Below the pieces are notes generated by a model. The model worked only from the letters and a program-made list of their open reading frames with translations. It did no database searches and was not told the DNA's origin. Made by a program: the position numbers and the translations under genes. A stretch of DNA of 64,000 bases, taken from positions 1 to 64,000 of the forward strand of contig CAKZRR010000037.1 of NCBI GenBank assembly GCA_937146805.1, read 5' to 3'. Shown one piece after another: positions 16,037-25,378 of this stretch (within the stretch, counting starts at the first letter, position 1; each line of letters starts with the position of its first letter). Origin of the DNA: an uncultured Owenweeksia sp. (GTDB lineage Bacteria; Bacteroidota; Bacteroidia; Flavobacteriales; Schleiferiaceae).

Positions 16037-17575
16037 ATGAGTGCAGTAAACATACAAAGCATATTAGCGGAACTTGGTGTTTCGCCTGAAAACAACGGAA
16101 CCTCTACCGGTCAAAATCACTTTGGCAGCGGAGATTATATTTCATCTTACTCGCCAGTAGATGGCCAATTGATTGGTAGAGTAAGCAGCAGTACAAAAGA
16201 AGACTACGAAAAGGTAATGGCAGCTAGCCAAGCGGCTTTTAAAACCTGGAGATTAACACCGGCACCGCAACGTGGTGAAATTGTACGCCAATTTGGTGAA
16301 AGGCTTCGCGAAAAGAAAGACGCTTTAGGTCGATTGGTTTCACTTGAAATGGGTAAATCATTGCAAGAAGGCTGGGGCGAGGTTCAAGAAATGATCGATA
16401 TCTGTGACTTTGCCGTGGGTTTAAGTCGTCAGTTGTATGGGCTAACTATGCATAGCGAAAGACCGATGCACCGTATGTATGAGCAATGGCACCCAATGGG
16501 CGTTGTGGGTATTATTTCGGCCTTTAACTTTCCGGTAGCAGTATGGTGCTGGAACACAGCTTTAGCATGGGTTTGTGGTGATGTATGCGTTTGGAAACCA
16601 TCAGAAAAAGCACCTATTTGTGGAATAGCGTGCCAAAATATTTTTGCTAGCGTACTTAAGGATAACGACTTACCAGAAGGTATTTGCGGTTTGATAAATG
16701 GCGATTACCAAGTAGGGGAATGGATGAGCAACGATAAGCGTATGCCATTAATTTCAGCTACTGGATCTACCCGTATGGGTAAATTGGTTGGCGAAGCAGT
16801 AGCCAAGCGTTTGGGTAACTCCCTACTTGAGTTAGGCGGCAACAACGCTATTATTATTACCGAAAATGCGGATTTAGACGCCACCTTAGTGGGGGCTGTA
16901 TTTGGCGCGGTAGGCACGGCTGGTCAGCGATGTACCTCTACACGTAGATTGATTATTCATAGCAGCATGTATGAGGAAGTAAAAGAAAAAATGGTGAAAG
17001 CTTATGGCCAATTAAAAATTGGAAACCCATTAGATACCAACAATCATGTAGGGCCTTTAATTGACACCCAAGCAGTAGAAATGTACCAAAGCGCCATTGA
17101 AAAGGCCAAAACCGAAGGTGGTAACTTTATAGTAGAAGGAGGAGTACTTAGCGGAGATGGTTACGAAAGTGGCTGTTACGTGAAGCCTTGTATTGCAGAG
17201 GTAAAAAATGAATATGAAATTGTATGCAATGAGACCTTTGCCCCTATTTTGTACTTAATTAAGTATGACGATTTGGAGGAAGCGATTGAAATGCAAAATG
17301 CGGTACCACAGGGACTTTCTTCAGCTATTATGACGACTAACATGCGTGAGGCAGAATTGTTTCTATCAGCAGCGGGTAGCGATTGTGGAATTGCCAATGT
17401 AAATATTGGTACCAGTGGTGCCGAGATAGGCGGTGCATTTGGTGGCGAAAAAGAAACAGGTGGTGGCCGCGAAAGTGGTTCGGATGCCTGGAAAGCGTAC
17501 ATGCGCAGACAAACAACTACCATAAACTACTCAAAGGAATTGCCTTTAGCACAAGGTATTAAGTTTGATTTGTAG
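16037..17575 (+). CDS. amaB: Aldehyde dehydrogenase, ALDH7 / alpha-aminoadipic semialdehyde (piperideine-6-carboxylate) dehydrogenase type
   Basis: A 512-residue soluble NAD-dependent dehydrogenase. Diagnostic stretches are GVVGIISAFNFPVAVWCWN, CVWKPSEKAP, the catalytic base region LLELGGNNAIIITENAD and the nucleophile loop VFGAVGTAGQRCTSTRRL (active Cys within GQRCTS). The C-terminal NIGTSGAEIGGAFGGEKETGGGRESGSDAWKAYMRRQT is typical of the ALDH7/antiquitin group, which oxidises alpha-aminoadipic semialdehyde in lysine catabolism. Group-level assignment is firm; the physiological substrate is inferred, since no other lysine-degradation gene is adjacent. Transcription ends at a strong hairpin right after the gene. 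Confidence 0.82.
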   Translation: MSAVNIQSILAELGVSPENNGTSTGQNHFGSGDYISSYSPVDGQLIGRVSSSTKEDYEKVMAASQAAFKTWRLTPAPQRGEIVRQFGERLREKKDALGRLVSLEMGKSLQEGWGEVQEMIDICDFAVGLSRQLYGLTMHSERPMHRMYEQWHPMGVVGIISAFNFPVAVWCWNTALAWVCGDVCVWKPSEKAPICGIACQNIFASVLKDNDLPEGICGLINGDYQVGEWMSNDKRMPLISATGSTRMGKLVGEAVAKRLGNSLLELGGNNAIIITENADLDATLVGAVFGAVGTAGQRCTSTRRLIIHSSMYEEVKEKMVKAYGQLKIGNPLDTNNHVGPLIDTQAVEMYQSAIEKAKTEGGNFIVEGGVLSGDGYESGCYVKPCIAEVKNEYEIVCNETFAPILYLIKYDDLEEAIEMQNAVPQGLSSAIMTTNMREAELFLSAAGSDCGIANVNIGTSGAEIGGAFGGEKETGGGRESGSDAWKAYMRRQTTTINYSKELPLAQGIKFDL

Positions 17576-17592
17576 TAGGCATTTATAAAAGT

Positions 17593-17630
17593 AAAAACCC
17601 CGATAAACTATGTTTATCGGGGTTTTTTTT
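17593..17630. terminator. Bidirectional intrinsic terminator (ALDH / tRNA-Cys)
   Basis: AACCCCGATAAAC (17596-17608) and GTTTATCGGGGTT (17612-17624) form a 13-bp stem with a 3-nt loop. Eight T follow on the plus strand, and five A precede the stem, which are T on the minus strand. It can stop both the dehydrogenase transcript and the leftward tRNA-Cys transcript. Confidence 0.93.
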
Positions 17631-17631
17631 G

Positions 17632-17702
17632 AGGTTCCGAGCGGATTCGAACCGCTGTAGATGGTTTTGCAGACCACTGCCTAGCCACTCGGCCACGGAA
17701 CC
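17632..17702 (-). tRNA. tRNA-Cys (GCA)
   Basis: The minus strand folds as a 71-nt tRNA. Acceptor GGTTCCG (from 17702) pairs with CGGAACC, and the discriminator is U at 17632, as expected for tRNA-Cys. The anticodon loop reads CTGCAAA, anticodon GCA. The T arm is CGGTTCGAATCCG-like. CCA is not encoded. Confidence 0.95.
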
Positions 17703-17720
17703 TTATTATTTTGAAGGCTG

Positions 17721-17750
17721 CAAAAATACTAAAAAATGCAGGTGTTCAAA
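17721..17750 (-). promoter_or_regulatory. Full promoter of tRNA-Cys
   Basis: On the minus strand TTTG (17750-17747), an 18-nt spacer and TATTTTTG (17728-17721) match the Bacteroidota -33/-7 pattern. The start of transcription would be near 17714, some 12 nt before the tRNA 5' end. It lies between the folB stop and the tRNA, so the tRNA need not depend on gltX-folB readthrough. Confidence 0.7.
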
Positions 17751-17754
17751 GGCT

Positions 17755-18111
17755 TTATTTTGATTCGCGCTGTAAAATTACCCGTACCGTTTTAACATCG
17801 CCATTAATTGGGGGGTTGCACTTAGCTACACTCACCTCCGATTTTTGCACGCCTTTAATGTTTTGCAACTGTGTTAAAATGCGTTGCGCCACATGTTCTA
17901 GCAGCTTGGCACGGATGGCCATTTCATCACTTACAATTTTGTTAATAAGCACATAATCAATGGTATCGCTTAGGTCATCGCTTACAGCGGGAATACTTAA
18001 ATCGCCCCATACGCGTACGTTTACCAAATAATCCGAGCCTATTTTGGCTTCTTCTTCTAAGCAGCCATGGTAGGCGTATAGCTTAATATCTTCAACAAAA
18101 ATTTGATCCAT
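17755..18111 (-). CDS. folB: Dihydroneopterin aldolase
   Basis: A 118-residue enzyme of folate synthesis that cleaves dihydroneopterin to 6-hydroxymethyl-dihydropterin and glycolaldehyde. The start IFVEDIKLYAYHGCLEEEAKIG holds the YHG motif with the pterin-site glutamates. DTIDYVLINKIV and LLEHVAQRIL match the family, and the end VSVAKCNPPINGDVKTVRVIL contains the conserved lysine in the K-P region. Its ATG shares one base with the gltX stop, implying translational coupling. Confidence 0.92.
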   Translation of the reverse strand: MDQIFVEDIKLYAYHGCLEEEAKIGSDYLVNVRVWGDLSIPAVSDDLSDTIDYVLINKIVSDEMAIRAKLLEHVAQRILTQLQNIKGVQKSEVSVAKCNPPINGDVKTVRVILQRESK

Positions 18112-19643
18112 TAAGCGGGTAATTTTTCCAGCGAATGCTGCATGCGTTTAAGAGTTTCTTCTTTTCCTAATAGCGCGCAAATTTCAAACATGGAAGGTCC
18201 CATACCCTTTCCGGTAACGGCTAACCTAAAGCCAGGGCCCACTTTACCAAAACCTGTTTCTTTAGCTTCTAAGTAGTTTTTAAAGCAGTTTTCCAAGTCC
18301 TCTGCTGTAAAGCTACTTAGGTTGGCAAATAGCTCGGCTAAGTTTTCTACGTGAGCACGGGCATCTGCGTTCCATTTTTTCTTGAGTGTTTTTTCATCGT
18401 ATTCGCTTGGTGCAGAAAATAAGTAGGCGCCTTCGGTAAAAATATCTTCTACAAAATAGGCGCGCTCCTTAATCAGGGCAACTACGCCTTCAACAAATGC
18501 GGGCGTTGCGCTTATTTGATTTTTTTCAAGCGTAGGCAAAAGTAAGTCAGCAAGTTGTGCATCGCTATAGTTGCGTAGGTATTGTTGGTTAAACCATTTT
18601 GTTTTATCGTGATCGTATTTTGCACCTGCTTTATTTACACGCTCTAAAGAGAAGCTTTCTATTAAATCGTTTAAAGAAAACAGCTCTTGCTCGGTACCAG
18701 GGTTCCAACCTAAAAAGGCCAACATGTTTACAAAGGCTTCTTTAAAATAACCCTGCTCGCGGTAACCCGAAGAAATATTACCGGTTTCTGGATCTGTCCA
18801 CTGTAGTGGAAAAACCGGGAAACCTAAACGGTCTCCATCTCGTTTACTCAGTTTACCGTTGCCATCAGGCTTTAATAGTAGTGGTAAATGGGCAAACTGC
18901 GGGCGTGTACTTTCCCATCCAAAATATTGATATAAAAGAATGTGAAGCGGAGCAGATGGTAACCATTCTTCCCCTCTAATTACATGGCTAATTTCCATTA
19001 AATGGTCGTCCACAATATTGGCTAAATGGTAGGTAGGCATGCCGTCAGATTTAAACAGCACTTTATCATCCATATTATTGGTGTTTACCGAAACCCAGCC
19101 TCTAATAAGGTCTTCAAACTTTACTTCTTCGTTACGAGGTAATTTTATTCTAATAACATAGGGTTCTCCAGCCTCTAACCTAGCCTTGGTTTCGGCTTCG
19201 GGTAGGGTTAAGGAGTTTTTCATTTGGCTGCGCGTAATGTTGTTGTACTGCCAGTTAGGTGTGCCTGCTTTTTTAGCCATTACCCTTACGCGGTCTAGAT
19301 CTTCGGCTGTATCAAAAGCATAGTATGCATGACCAGAGGCAATAAGCTTATCAGCGTAATCGCGGTATAGGTGCTTACGGTCCGATTGGCGATAAGGCCC
19401 AAAATTACCACCTACACTTTGTCCTTCATCGGGCGAAATACCGCACCAGTTTAGGGCGTCAATAATGTATTGCTCGGCACTAGATACCAATCTAGTTTGA
19501 TCGGTGTCTTCCACGCGTAAAATAAAGTCGCCACCATGCTTTTTGGCGAACAAATAATTATATAAAGCGGTACGTACACCACCCATGTGCAATGGGCCGG
19601 TTGGGCTTGGCGCAAAACGAACGCGCACTCTTCGATTACTCAT
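18111..19643 (-). CDS. gltX: Glutamyl-tRNA synthetase
   Basis: A class I synthetase charging tRNA-Glu in the cytoplasm, 510 residues from the ATG at 19643. The HIGH-type signature is RFAPSPTGPLHMGGVRTALYN and the KMSKS-type loop is GKLSKRDGDRLGFPV. The C-terminal anticodon-binding domain ends in a conserved FRLAVTGKGMGPSMFEICALLGKEETLKRM. An upstream in-frame start at 19670 is rejected because it would fall inside the promoter, whose -7 box is at 19675-19668. Confidence 0.96.
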   Translation of the reverse strand: MSNRRVRVRFAPSPTGPLHMGGVRTALYNYLFAKKHGGDFILRVEDTDQTRLVSSAEQYIIDALNWCGISPDEGQSVGGNFGPYRQSDRKHLYRDYADKLIASGHAYYAFDTAEDLDRVRVMAKKAGTPNWQYNNITRSQMKNSLTLPEAETKARLEAGEPYVIRIKLPRNEEVKFEDLIRGWVSVNTNNMDDKVLFKSDGMPTYHLANIVDDHLMEISHVIRGEEWLPSAPLHILLYQYFGWESTRPQFAHLPLLLKPDGNGKLSKRDGDRLGFPVFPLQWTDPETGNISSGYREQGYFKEAFVNMLAFLGWNPGTEQELFSLNDLIESFSLERVNKAGAKYDHDKTKWFNQQYLRNYSDAQLADLLLPTLEKNQISATPAFVEGVVALIKERAYFVEDIFTEGAYLFSAPSEYDEKTLKKKWNADARAHVENLAELFANLSSFTAEDLENCFKNYLEAKETGFGKVGPGFRLAVTGKGMGPSMFEICALLGKEETLKRMQHSLEKLPA

Positions 19644-19667
19644 TGATAAAAAATTACTTTGGGGCGG

Positions 19668-19675
19668 CAAAGGTA
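19668..19675 (-). promoter_or_regulatory. -7 box TACCTTTG upstream of gltX
   Basis: Minus-strand exact match to TAnnTTTG. It puts the transcription start near 19661, leaving an 18-nt leader and deciding the gltX start at 19643. Confidence 0.6.
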
Positions 19676-19693
19676 ATTATCTTCTTTGCTTTG

Positions 19694-19701
19694 TACCTTT
19701 G
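19694..19701 (+). promoter_or_regulatory. -7 box TACCTTTG upstream of DUF4175 gene
   Basis: Exact TAnnTTTG match on the plus strand 64 nt before the ATG at 19766, diverging from the gltX box only 20 nt away. Confidence 0.5.
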
Positions 19702-19765
19702 ATTTTGTGGCAATTAAAACGGAGTATACTTCGTTTAAAAACCATGGCTTGCGAAAACTAAAAAC

Positions 19766-22700
19766 ATGAATTCTATTCTTCAAAATAAACTCGAGGAGTT
19801 TTTACGTAAATATTATCTCAATCAGCTAGTTAGGGGGGCAATATATGCAGTAGGTATAAGCTTAGCCTACTTTTTTGTATTGGCCATAGCCGAGTATTTT
19901 GGTCGCTTTAGTGGCGAAATACGCAAGGTGCTTTTTGTGCTTTTGTGTTTGGGTTTAGGCTTTTTGCTGGTGTATTTTGTAATCATACCACTTTTTAAGC
20001 TTTTTAGGTTGGGTAAGCGGCTTAGCTATAAGCAAGCGGCTCGTATAATTGGGTTTCATTTTAAGGATATTGATGATAAACTGCTAAATACACTAGAGTT
20101 TGATGAAGGTGGATCTAATAATGAGCTTATTAAGGCGAGTGTAGATCAACGGATGGCACAATTAAAACCCATTCCTTTTACGAGCGCGATAGATCTAAGT
20201 CAAAACAAAAAGTATTGGCCTGTGCTGGCTATTCCAGTATTTATTTTTGCGATTTTGGCTGTTAGCGGAAGCTGGAATGTGGTAAGTGAAGGTAGCAAGA
20301 GATTGGTGGCTTATAATACAGAGTTTGTACCTGAGGCACCTTTTACTTTTGATTTGCTCAACGAAAGTTTAGAAACCAAGGAAGGAGAGAGTTTGAAGCT
20401 GGAGCTGGGCGTTAATGGGATGAGTATACCAACCGAGGTTTTTTTGGTAACAGACCTTGGCAAAACTAGAATGGTGAAGAATAAGGAAGGTAACTTCTCC
20501 TTTACCGTTCCTAATTTAAAGGCGTCTTTTTCTTTTAGGTTTGAGGCATTAGGTTTTTTTAGTAAGTCGTTTAACGTTAGCGTATTAGAGGTTCCTAGTA
20601 TTAAATCGCTATTGGTTAATGTTAAGCCTCCAGTCTATACTGGCGTTAAGCCTTTTATCCAAGAAGTCTCGGAATTGAGCGAAGTGCCGGAGGGCAGCAC
20701 GGTGGAGTGGCAGATTTTGGCCAACAAGGCGGATAATGTTTGGTGGTTGTCGGACTCAGCAAAAATTGCTTTTGAGCAGTTAGATATGGGTTTTTCGTTT
20801 AGTAAGGTGATGTTGGAATCCTGTAAATACTCGGTGCATAGCGGCCTTGGTAGCGTAGATAAAACGGTGGTAGGTGATAAAAGTCTAAATGTACTTAAGG
20901 ATGAATTTCCGGTAATTGAGGTGTTTTTTGAGAGAGATAGTATAGAGGCAAATCAAGTATACTTTACAGGCTCGGTAGCCGATGATTATGGTTTATCAAA
21001 ACTTCAGGTGGTGATACACTTGGGTGAGAATAAAATTGTGAAACGTGTGCGCTTACAGGGGTCCGCAAGTTTTCAGCCAATAGGCGATGTATTGCACCTA
21101 GACAGTTTGGTGAGCAAAGATGGAGAGGATGCTAAAGTTTATTTGGAGCTTTGGGATAATGATGGAGTTAATGGGGCTAAAAAGGTGGTTTCTTCTAGTT
21201 ATAGAATTCCGCTTAAAAGCAAGGACCAAAGGCTGGAAGACTTGGATAAGGCCAAGAGCAAGAATCAAAGCCAGCAACAAAATAATCGTAAGGAGTTGGA
21301 CGAATTGACAAAATCCTTAAAGAAATTAAAGGAGGAGTTGAGCCAAAGGAAATCCTTAAAGTTTAATGATAAAAAGCGGTTGGAGCAGTTACTAGAGCAG
21401 CAAGAAAAATATCTAAATAAAGCCAAGGAGCTAGAAAAGGAGTTAGAGGAATTAAGTAAAAAGGAGGATTTGCTTAAGGAGAAGCCAGAGGAGATTAAAG
21501 AAAAGGAAAAGGAGATTGACGAGATGGCCAAAAAAGACGAGGAGGAGTTGGCTAAACTAATGGAAGAGATTCAAGAGCTGATGGAAAAATTAGATTTGAA
21601 GCAGCTGGAAAAGCGTTTGGATAAACTCCAGAAAATGAATGAGGAACAACAACGCCAGGAGGACAGAAGTGATAAAATGAAGGAGGATTTGGAGTTTCAG
21701 AAGGACATCTTGGATCAGGCGGACAAGCTAAATGAGTTGGCTAAGGAGATGGAGAAACTGGCAGATAAGGAGAACGGATTGAATAAGGAGGAAGAGCTGG
21801 AAAAACAGAAGGAAGTGGAGGAAAAGGCCGAAGCGGTTAAGAAGAAGGTAGAGGAGATGAAGAAGGAGAATGACAGTTTTGAAAAAGAGGCCGAAAAGGC
21901 GGGTTTGGATGAAGAAACGGAAGAGATGGAGGATGCTATGAGCGAAAGTGAGCAGGAGTTAAATGATAGTAAAGGTGGTGAGGAGAACGATAGTCAGCAA
22001 AAAGCGGGAGAGAAGATGAAGGAAATGAGCCAATCTATGCAGGATGCTATGATGGGAATGCAATCACAGGCTAATCAAGAGAACATGGAAACGCTACGTC
22101 AAATACTTGATAACCTTGAGTTTTTATCACATGAAGTGGAGGAGCTGAGCGAGCGAAGTAAGAAGATAGAGGCCAATGACCCTAGTTTTAAAGTGCTGCT
22201 GGGTGATCAAAATAGGTTGCTGTTAGGTGCTAAGGTTATTGAGGATAGTTTATTGGCACTAAGTGAAAGAACTCCAAAAGTTAAGGAGGCGGTTTTTAAG
22301 GAGCTGGAAATGATGAGCTCTGAAATGGCAAAGAGTCTTAGTAATTTGCAGGAGTTACGCTCTGCCAAGGCAGCTGGAAACCAACAACATGTTATGACGG
22401 CTTCTAATAATTTGGCTTTAATGCTGGACCAAAGCCTTCAACAAATGATGCAAATGATGGCACAAAGCAAACCTGGACAGCAGCAATGTCAAAAGCCGGG
22501 AAACAAACCAGGTAGTAAGCCAAGCATGTCTCAGTTGGTTAAAGCGCAAGGGGAGCTTGGTAAGGTGATGGGTAAAATGAAACAGGGCAATAAAAAAGGC
22601 GATGGAGAACGAGGAATGAGTGGAAAGGAGTTGGTTAAGACGATAAGCAAGCAGGAACAGCTTCGAAAAGTATTGGAGGAGATGAGTGAAAACCCTGGTA

Positions 22701-23026
22701 AGGATGGAAGCGCAGGGAACTTGCATAAGGCGATAGAGGAGATGAAAAAACTGGAGGAGGAGTTACTTCAAGGTAAGGTGGGCGCCAATTATAAGGAGCG
22801 AATTGAGGAAATTCAAAGCAGAATGTTGGAGCACGAAAAGGCGGAAAGAAAGCAAGAGCAGAGCCCAGAAAGGGAGTCTACAGAGGCGAAGGATTTGCGT
22901 CAAATAAGACAAGAGGAGCTAGACAAATACCTGAAAGAGAAGCGTGGCTCTAAGGAGGGTTTAAGCAGACAACCGGTGTTGTTTAAACGCTATTATAAAA
23001 AGAAATCTAATGAGTATTTTAAGTGA
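19766..23026 (+). CDS. DUF4175 family large membrane-anchored coiled-coil protein
   Basis: A 1086-residue protein. Two or three transmembrane helices lie in the first 180 residues (AVGISLAYFFVLAIAEYF, VLFVLLCLGLGFLLVYFVIIPLF, VLAIPVFIFAILAV). A beta-rich segment with Ig-like character follows (about 190-490). Then comes a very long charged coiled coil of Glu/Lys heptads (about 495-770), and a Gln/Met-rich part (MMQMMAQSKPGQQQC) with more helix. I recognise this as the Bacteroidota DUF4175 family; the function is unknown. The topology suggests an inner-membrane protein whose periplasmic beta part and long helix could span or scaffold the envelope. It overlaps ybeY by 4 nt. Confidence 0.8.
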   Translation: MNSILQNKLEEFLRKYYLNQLVRGAIYAVGISLAYFFVLAIAEYFGRFSGEIRKVLFVLLCLGLGFLLVYFVIIPLFKLFRLGKRLSYKQAARIIGFHFKDIDDKLLNTLEFDEGGSNNELIKASVDQRMAQLKPIPFTSAIDLSQNKKYWPVLAIPVFIFAILAVSGSWNVVSEGSKRLVAYNTEFVPEAPFTFDLLNESLETKEGESLKLELGVNGMSIPTEVFLVTDLGKTRMVKNKEGNFSFTVPNLKASFSFRFEALGFFSKSFNVSVLEVPSIKSLLVNVKPPVYTGVKPFIQEVSELSEVPEGSTVEWQILANKADNVWWLSDSAKIAFEQLDMGFSFSKVMLESCKYSVHSGLGSVDKTVVGDKSLNVLKDEFPVIEVFFERDSIEANQVYFTGSVADDYGLSKLQVVIHLGENKIVKRVRLQGSASFQPIGDVLHLDSLVSKDGEDAKVYLELWDNDGVNGAKKVVSSSYRIPLKSKDQRLEDLDKAKSKNQSQQQNNRKELDELTKSLKKLKEELSQRKSLKFNDKKRLEQLLEQQEKYLNKAKELEKELEELSKKEDLLKEKPEEIKEKEKEIDEMAKKDEEELAKLMEEIQELMEKLDLKQLEKRLDKLQKMNEEQQRQEDRSDKMKEDLEFQKDILDQADKLNELAKEMEKLADKENGLNKEEELEKQKEVEEKAEAVKKKVEEMKKENDSFEKEAEKAGLDEETEEMEDAMSESEQELNDSKGGEENDSQQKAGEKMKEMSQSMQDAMMGMQSQANQENMETLRQILDNLEFLSHEVEELSERSKKIEANDPSFKVLLGDQNRLLLGAKVIEDSLLALSERTPKVKEAVFKELEMMSSEMAKSLSNLQELRSAKAAGNQQHVMTASNNLALMLDQSLQQMMQMMAQSKPGQQQCQKPGNKPGSKPSMSQLVKAQGELGKVMGKMKQGNKKGDGERGMSGKELVKTISKQEQLRKVLEEMSENPGKDGSAGNLHKAIEEMKKLEEELLQGKVGANYKERIEEIQSRMLEHEKAERKQEQSPERESTEAKDLRQIRQEELDKYLKEKRGSKEGLSRQPVLFKRYYKKKSNEYFK

Positions 23027-23451
23027 TACAGTTTAATAATGTGCCAAAATGGTTGCCAGGCACTATGGTTAGTACAAATCTGTGGCTACAAACAATTTGC
23101 GAAGAAAGGGACTGTATGATTGCCAATTTGGTTTACAATTTTGTTGACGATAAGGACATTTTAAGGATTAACCAAGATCATTTGCAGCATGATTATACCA
23201 CGGATATTATAACGTTTCAATATGGTAAAGTTCCAAGAATAAGTGGTGAGGTGTTTATTTCTGTGGATACCGTAAAGGATAATGCTGTGTATATGGGTGT
23301 TGCGAGGGAAGAAGAGTTAGTACGAGTTATGGCGCATGGTTTATTACATCTAATAGGTTTTAATGATGGCACGGAGGAGGAAAAGGGAGTGATGCGTTTG
23401 GAAGAGGAAAAATGTTTATTTTTGCACGCCAAAATTCTGAAAAACAAATAG
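23023..23451 (+). CDS. ybeY: rRNA maturation endoribonuclease
   Basis: A 142-residue metalloenzyme of late 16S rRNA processing. The signature is VMAHGLLHLIGFNDGTEEEKGVM; the first two zinc ligands are the His residues in HGLLH. The third ligand position, His in the classical HGxLHLxGYDH, is Asp-containing here (FND), which I recall as usual in Bacteroidota. DYTTDIITFQYG and GEVFISVDTV are also typical. The start is a GTG overlapping the previous TGA by 4 nt, which indicates coupling. Confidence 0.92.
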   Translation: MIQFNNVPKWLPGTMVSTNLWLQTICEERDCMIANLVYNFVDDKDILRINQDHLQHDYTTDIITFQYGKVPRISGEVFISVDTVKDNAVYMGVAREEELVRVMAHGLLHLIGFNDGTEEEKGVMRLEEEKCLFLHAKILKNK

Positions 23452-23458
23452 TTGATGT

Positions 23459-23474
23459 TGTTTCACATGAAACT
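23459..23474. promoter_or_regulatory. parS-like palindrome upstream of mnmG
   Basis: TGTTTCACATGAAACT differs at two positions from the ParB-binding consensus TGTTTCACGTGAAACA. It sits between ybeY and the mnmG ATG (23481). A second, better copy lies just after mnmG at 25354-25369. Confidence 0.6.
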
Positions 23475-23480
23475 TAAGAT

Positions 23481-25352
23481 ATGATTACGCAAAAATACGA
23501 TGTAATAGTAGTGGGAGCTGGTCATGCGGGTTGTGAAGCAGCGGCAGCGGCAGCAAAGTTGGGCAGCAAAACATTGCTCATAACCATGAACATGCAAACA
23601 ATTGCTCAAATGTCTTGCAATCCTGCAATGGGGGGTGTGGCAAAGGGGCAAATTGTTAGAGAGATTGATGCGCTTGGAGGCTTGAGTGGTGTGGTTACTG
23701 ATAAGACGATGATCCAATTTAGGATGCTAAATCTTAGCAAGGGGCCTGCTATGTGGTCTCCAAGGGTGCAGAGTGATAGGATGCGCTTTGCTGAAGAATG
23801 GAGGCTGCAGTTGGAGTCAATTGAGAATTTGGACTTTTATCAGGAAATGGTGAATGGTCTTATTGTTGAGAATGATAGGGTGGTAGGTGTTGAAACCTCC
23901 ACAGGCCTGCGGTTTGATTCGCAAACGGTAATTCTTACCAATGGCACTTTTTTGAATGGGCTTATTCACATAGGCGAAAAGCAGCTAGGAGGAGGTCGTT
24001 CGGGAGAAAGAGCTTCCAAAGGACTTACGGAGCAACTCGTTTCATTGGGTTTTGAGTCGGGGCGAATGAAGACGGGCACACCACCTAGGGTAGACGGACG
24101 CTCGTTGGATTATAGCAAGATGGAGGAGCAAAAGGGTGATGTAGATCCTGGTAAGTTTAGCTTTTTGGATTCTACATCGGGATTGAAGGAGCAAAGAAGC
24201 TGTCATATCACCTATACTAACTTGAAAACACATGAGTTATTAAGGGAAGGTTTCGACAGAAGCCCTATGTTTAATGGCAGCATTGGTGGCTCGGGGCCGA
24301 GATATTGCCCGAGTGTTGAGGATAAGGTAAATCGATTTGCCGATAAGGATAGACACCAAATTTTTGTTGAGCCTGAGGGCTGGAATACAGTAGAGATTTA
24401 CGTGAATGGTTTTAGCACCAGTTTGCCGCAAGAGGTTCAAATTAAAGCAATGCGTTCTATTGTAGGTTTTGAGAAAGCAAAAATTTTCAGACCGGGATAT
24501 GCTATCGAGTATGATTATTTTCCACCAACACAGTTAAAGCACACTTTGGAGACAAAATTGGTCAAAGGTTTGTTTTTTGCGGGCCAAATCAATGGTACCA
24601 CGGGGTATGAAGAAGCGGCCAGTCAAGGTTTGATGGCGGGGATTAACGCCCATAACTTGGTTAACGATAAGGGTGATTTTATCCTAGGTAGGGATGAAGC
24701 TTACATTGGTGTTTTGATAGACGACCTTATTACCAAGGGAACAGACGAACCGTATAGAATGTTTACTTCTCGGGCGGAGTATAGAATTTTATTGAGACAG
24801 GATAATGCGGACGAGCGTTTAACGGAAAAGGGTTTTGATATTGGTTTGGCAGGACGAGATAGGATGGATGCATTGGAAGCTAAGCGTGCACAAGGTAAGT
24901 TGGTTTATAATTTTGTAAAAAAACATAGCGTTAACCCTGAGGAGGCAAAACCTATGTTAGAGGCCGTTGGCTCTGCACCTTTAAAACAGAAGGTAAAGCT
25001 TGAAAGTGTTTTAGCGAGACCTCAGCTGGGTATTAAGGATTTGGTTCAAATAGAGAGTGTGGCAAGTGATCCCGTTTTTTTAGGTGCTACCACGGAGGTT
25101 TTACAGCAGGTGGAGATAAGAGTGAAGTACCAAGGGTATATAGACAAAGAAAAGCAATCGGCTGAAAGGCTTACAAGGTTAGAGGGACTGAGTATCCCCA
25201 CCAGTTTTGATTACCATGCCTTAAAGAGTTTAAGCTCGGAAGCAAAAGAAAAATTAACTAAAATAAGACCGACCACCATTAGTCAGGCTAAGCGTATTAG
25301 TGGCGTGAGCCCTTCAGACATTAGTGTGATTTTAGTTTTTATGGGTCGCTAA
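23481..25352 (+). CDS. mnmG: tRNA uridine-5-carboxymethylaminomethyl modification enzyme, FAD subunit
   Basis: A 623-residue FAD protein which, with MnmE, makes the (carboxymethyl)aminomethyl modification at U34 of certain tRNAs. The Rossmann motif VIVVGAGHAGCEAAAAAA is at the N-terminus. The family signatures SCNPAMGGVAKGQIVREIDALGG and AGQINGTTGYEEAASQGLMAGINA are intact, as is the C-terminal helical domain that binds MnmE (about 480-623). Length is normal. The gene is flanked on both sides by parS-like palindromes. In many bacteria mnmG lies near the replication origin and parAB. Confidence 0.97.
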   Translation: MITQKYDVIVVGAGHAGCEAAAAAAKLGSKTLLITMNMQTIAQMSCNPAMGGVAKGQIVREIDALGGLSGVVTDKTMIQFRMLNLSKGPAMWSPRVQSDRMRFAEEWRLQLESIENLDFYQEMVNGLIVENDRVVGVETSTGLRFDSQTVILTNGTFLNGLIHIGEKQLGGGRSGERASKGLTEQLVSLGFESGRMKTGTPPRVDGRSLDYSKMEEQKGDVDPGKFSFLDSTSGLKEQRSCHITYTNLKTHELLREGFDRSPMFNGSIGGSGPRYCPSVEDKVNRFADKDRHQIFVEPEGWNTVEIYVNGFSTSLPQEVQIKAMRSIVGFEKAKIFRPGYAIEYDYFPPTQLKHTLETKLVKGLFFAGQINGTTGYEEAASQGLMAGINAHNLVNDKGDFILGRDEAYIGVLIDDLITKGTDEPYRMFTSRAEYRILLRQDNADERLTEKGFDIGLAGRDRMDALEAKRAQGKLVYNFVKKHSVNPEEAKPMLEAVGSAPLKQKVKLESVLARPQLGIKDLVQIESVASDPVFLGATTEVLQQVEIRVKYQGYIDKEKQSAERLTRLEGLSIPTSFDYHALKSLSSEAKEKLTKIRPTTISQAKRISGVSPSDISVILVFMGR

Positions 25353-25353
25353 C

Positions 25354-25369
25354 GGTTTCACGTGAAACG
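25354..25369. promoter_or_regulatory. parS site downstream of mnmG
   Basis: The 14-bp core GTTTCACGTGAAAC (25355-25368) is a perfect palindrome identical to the core of the ParB-binding consensus; only the outermost bases differ. It begins two bases after the mnmG stop codon. Confidence 0.75.
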
Positions 25370-25378
25370 AAAGATAAT

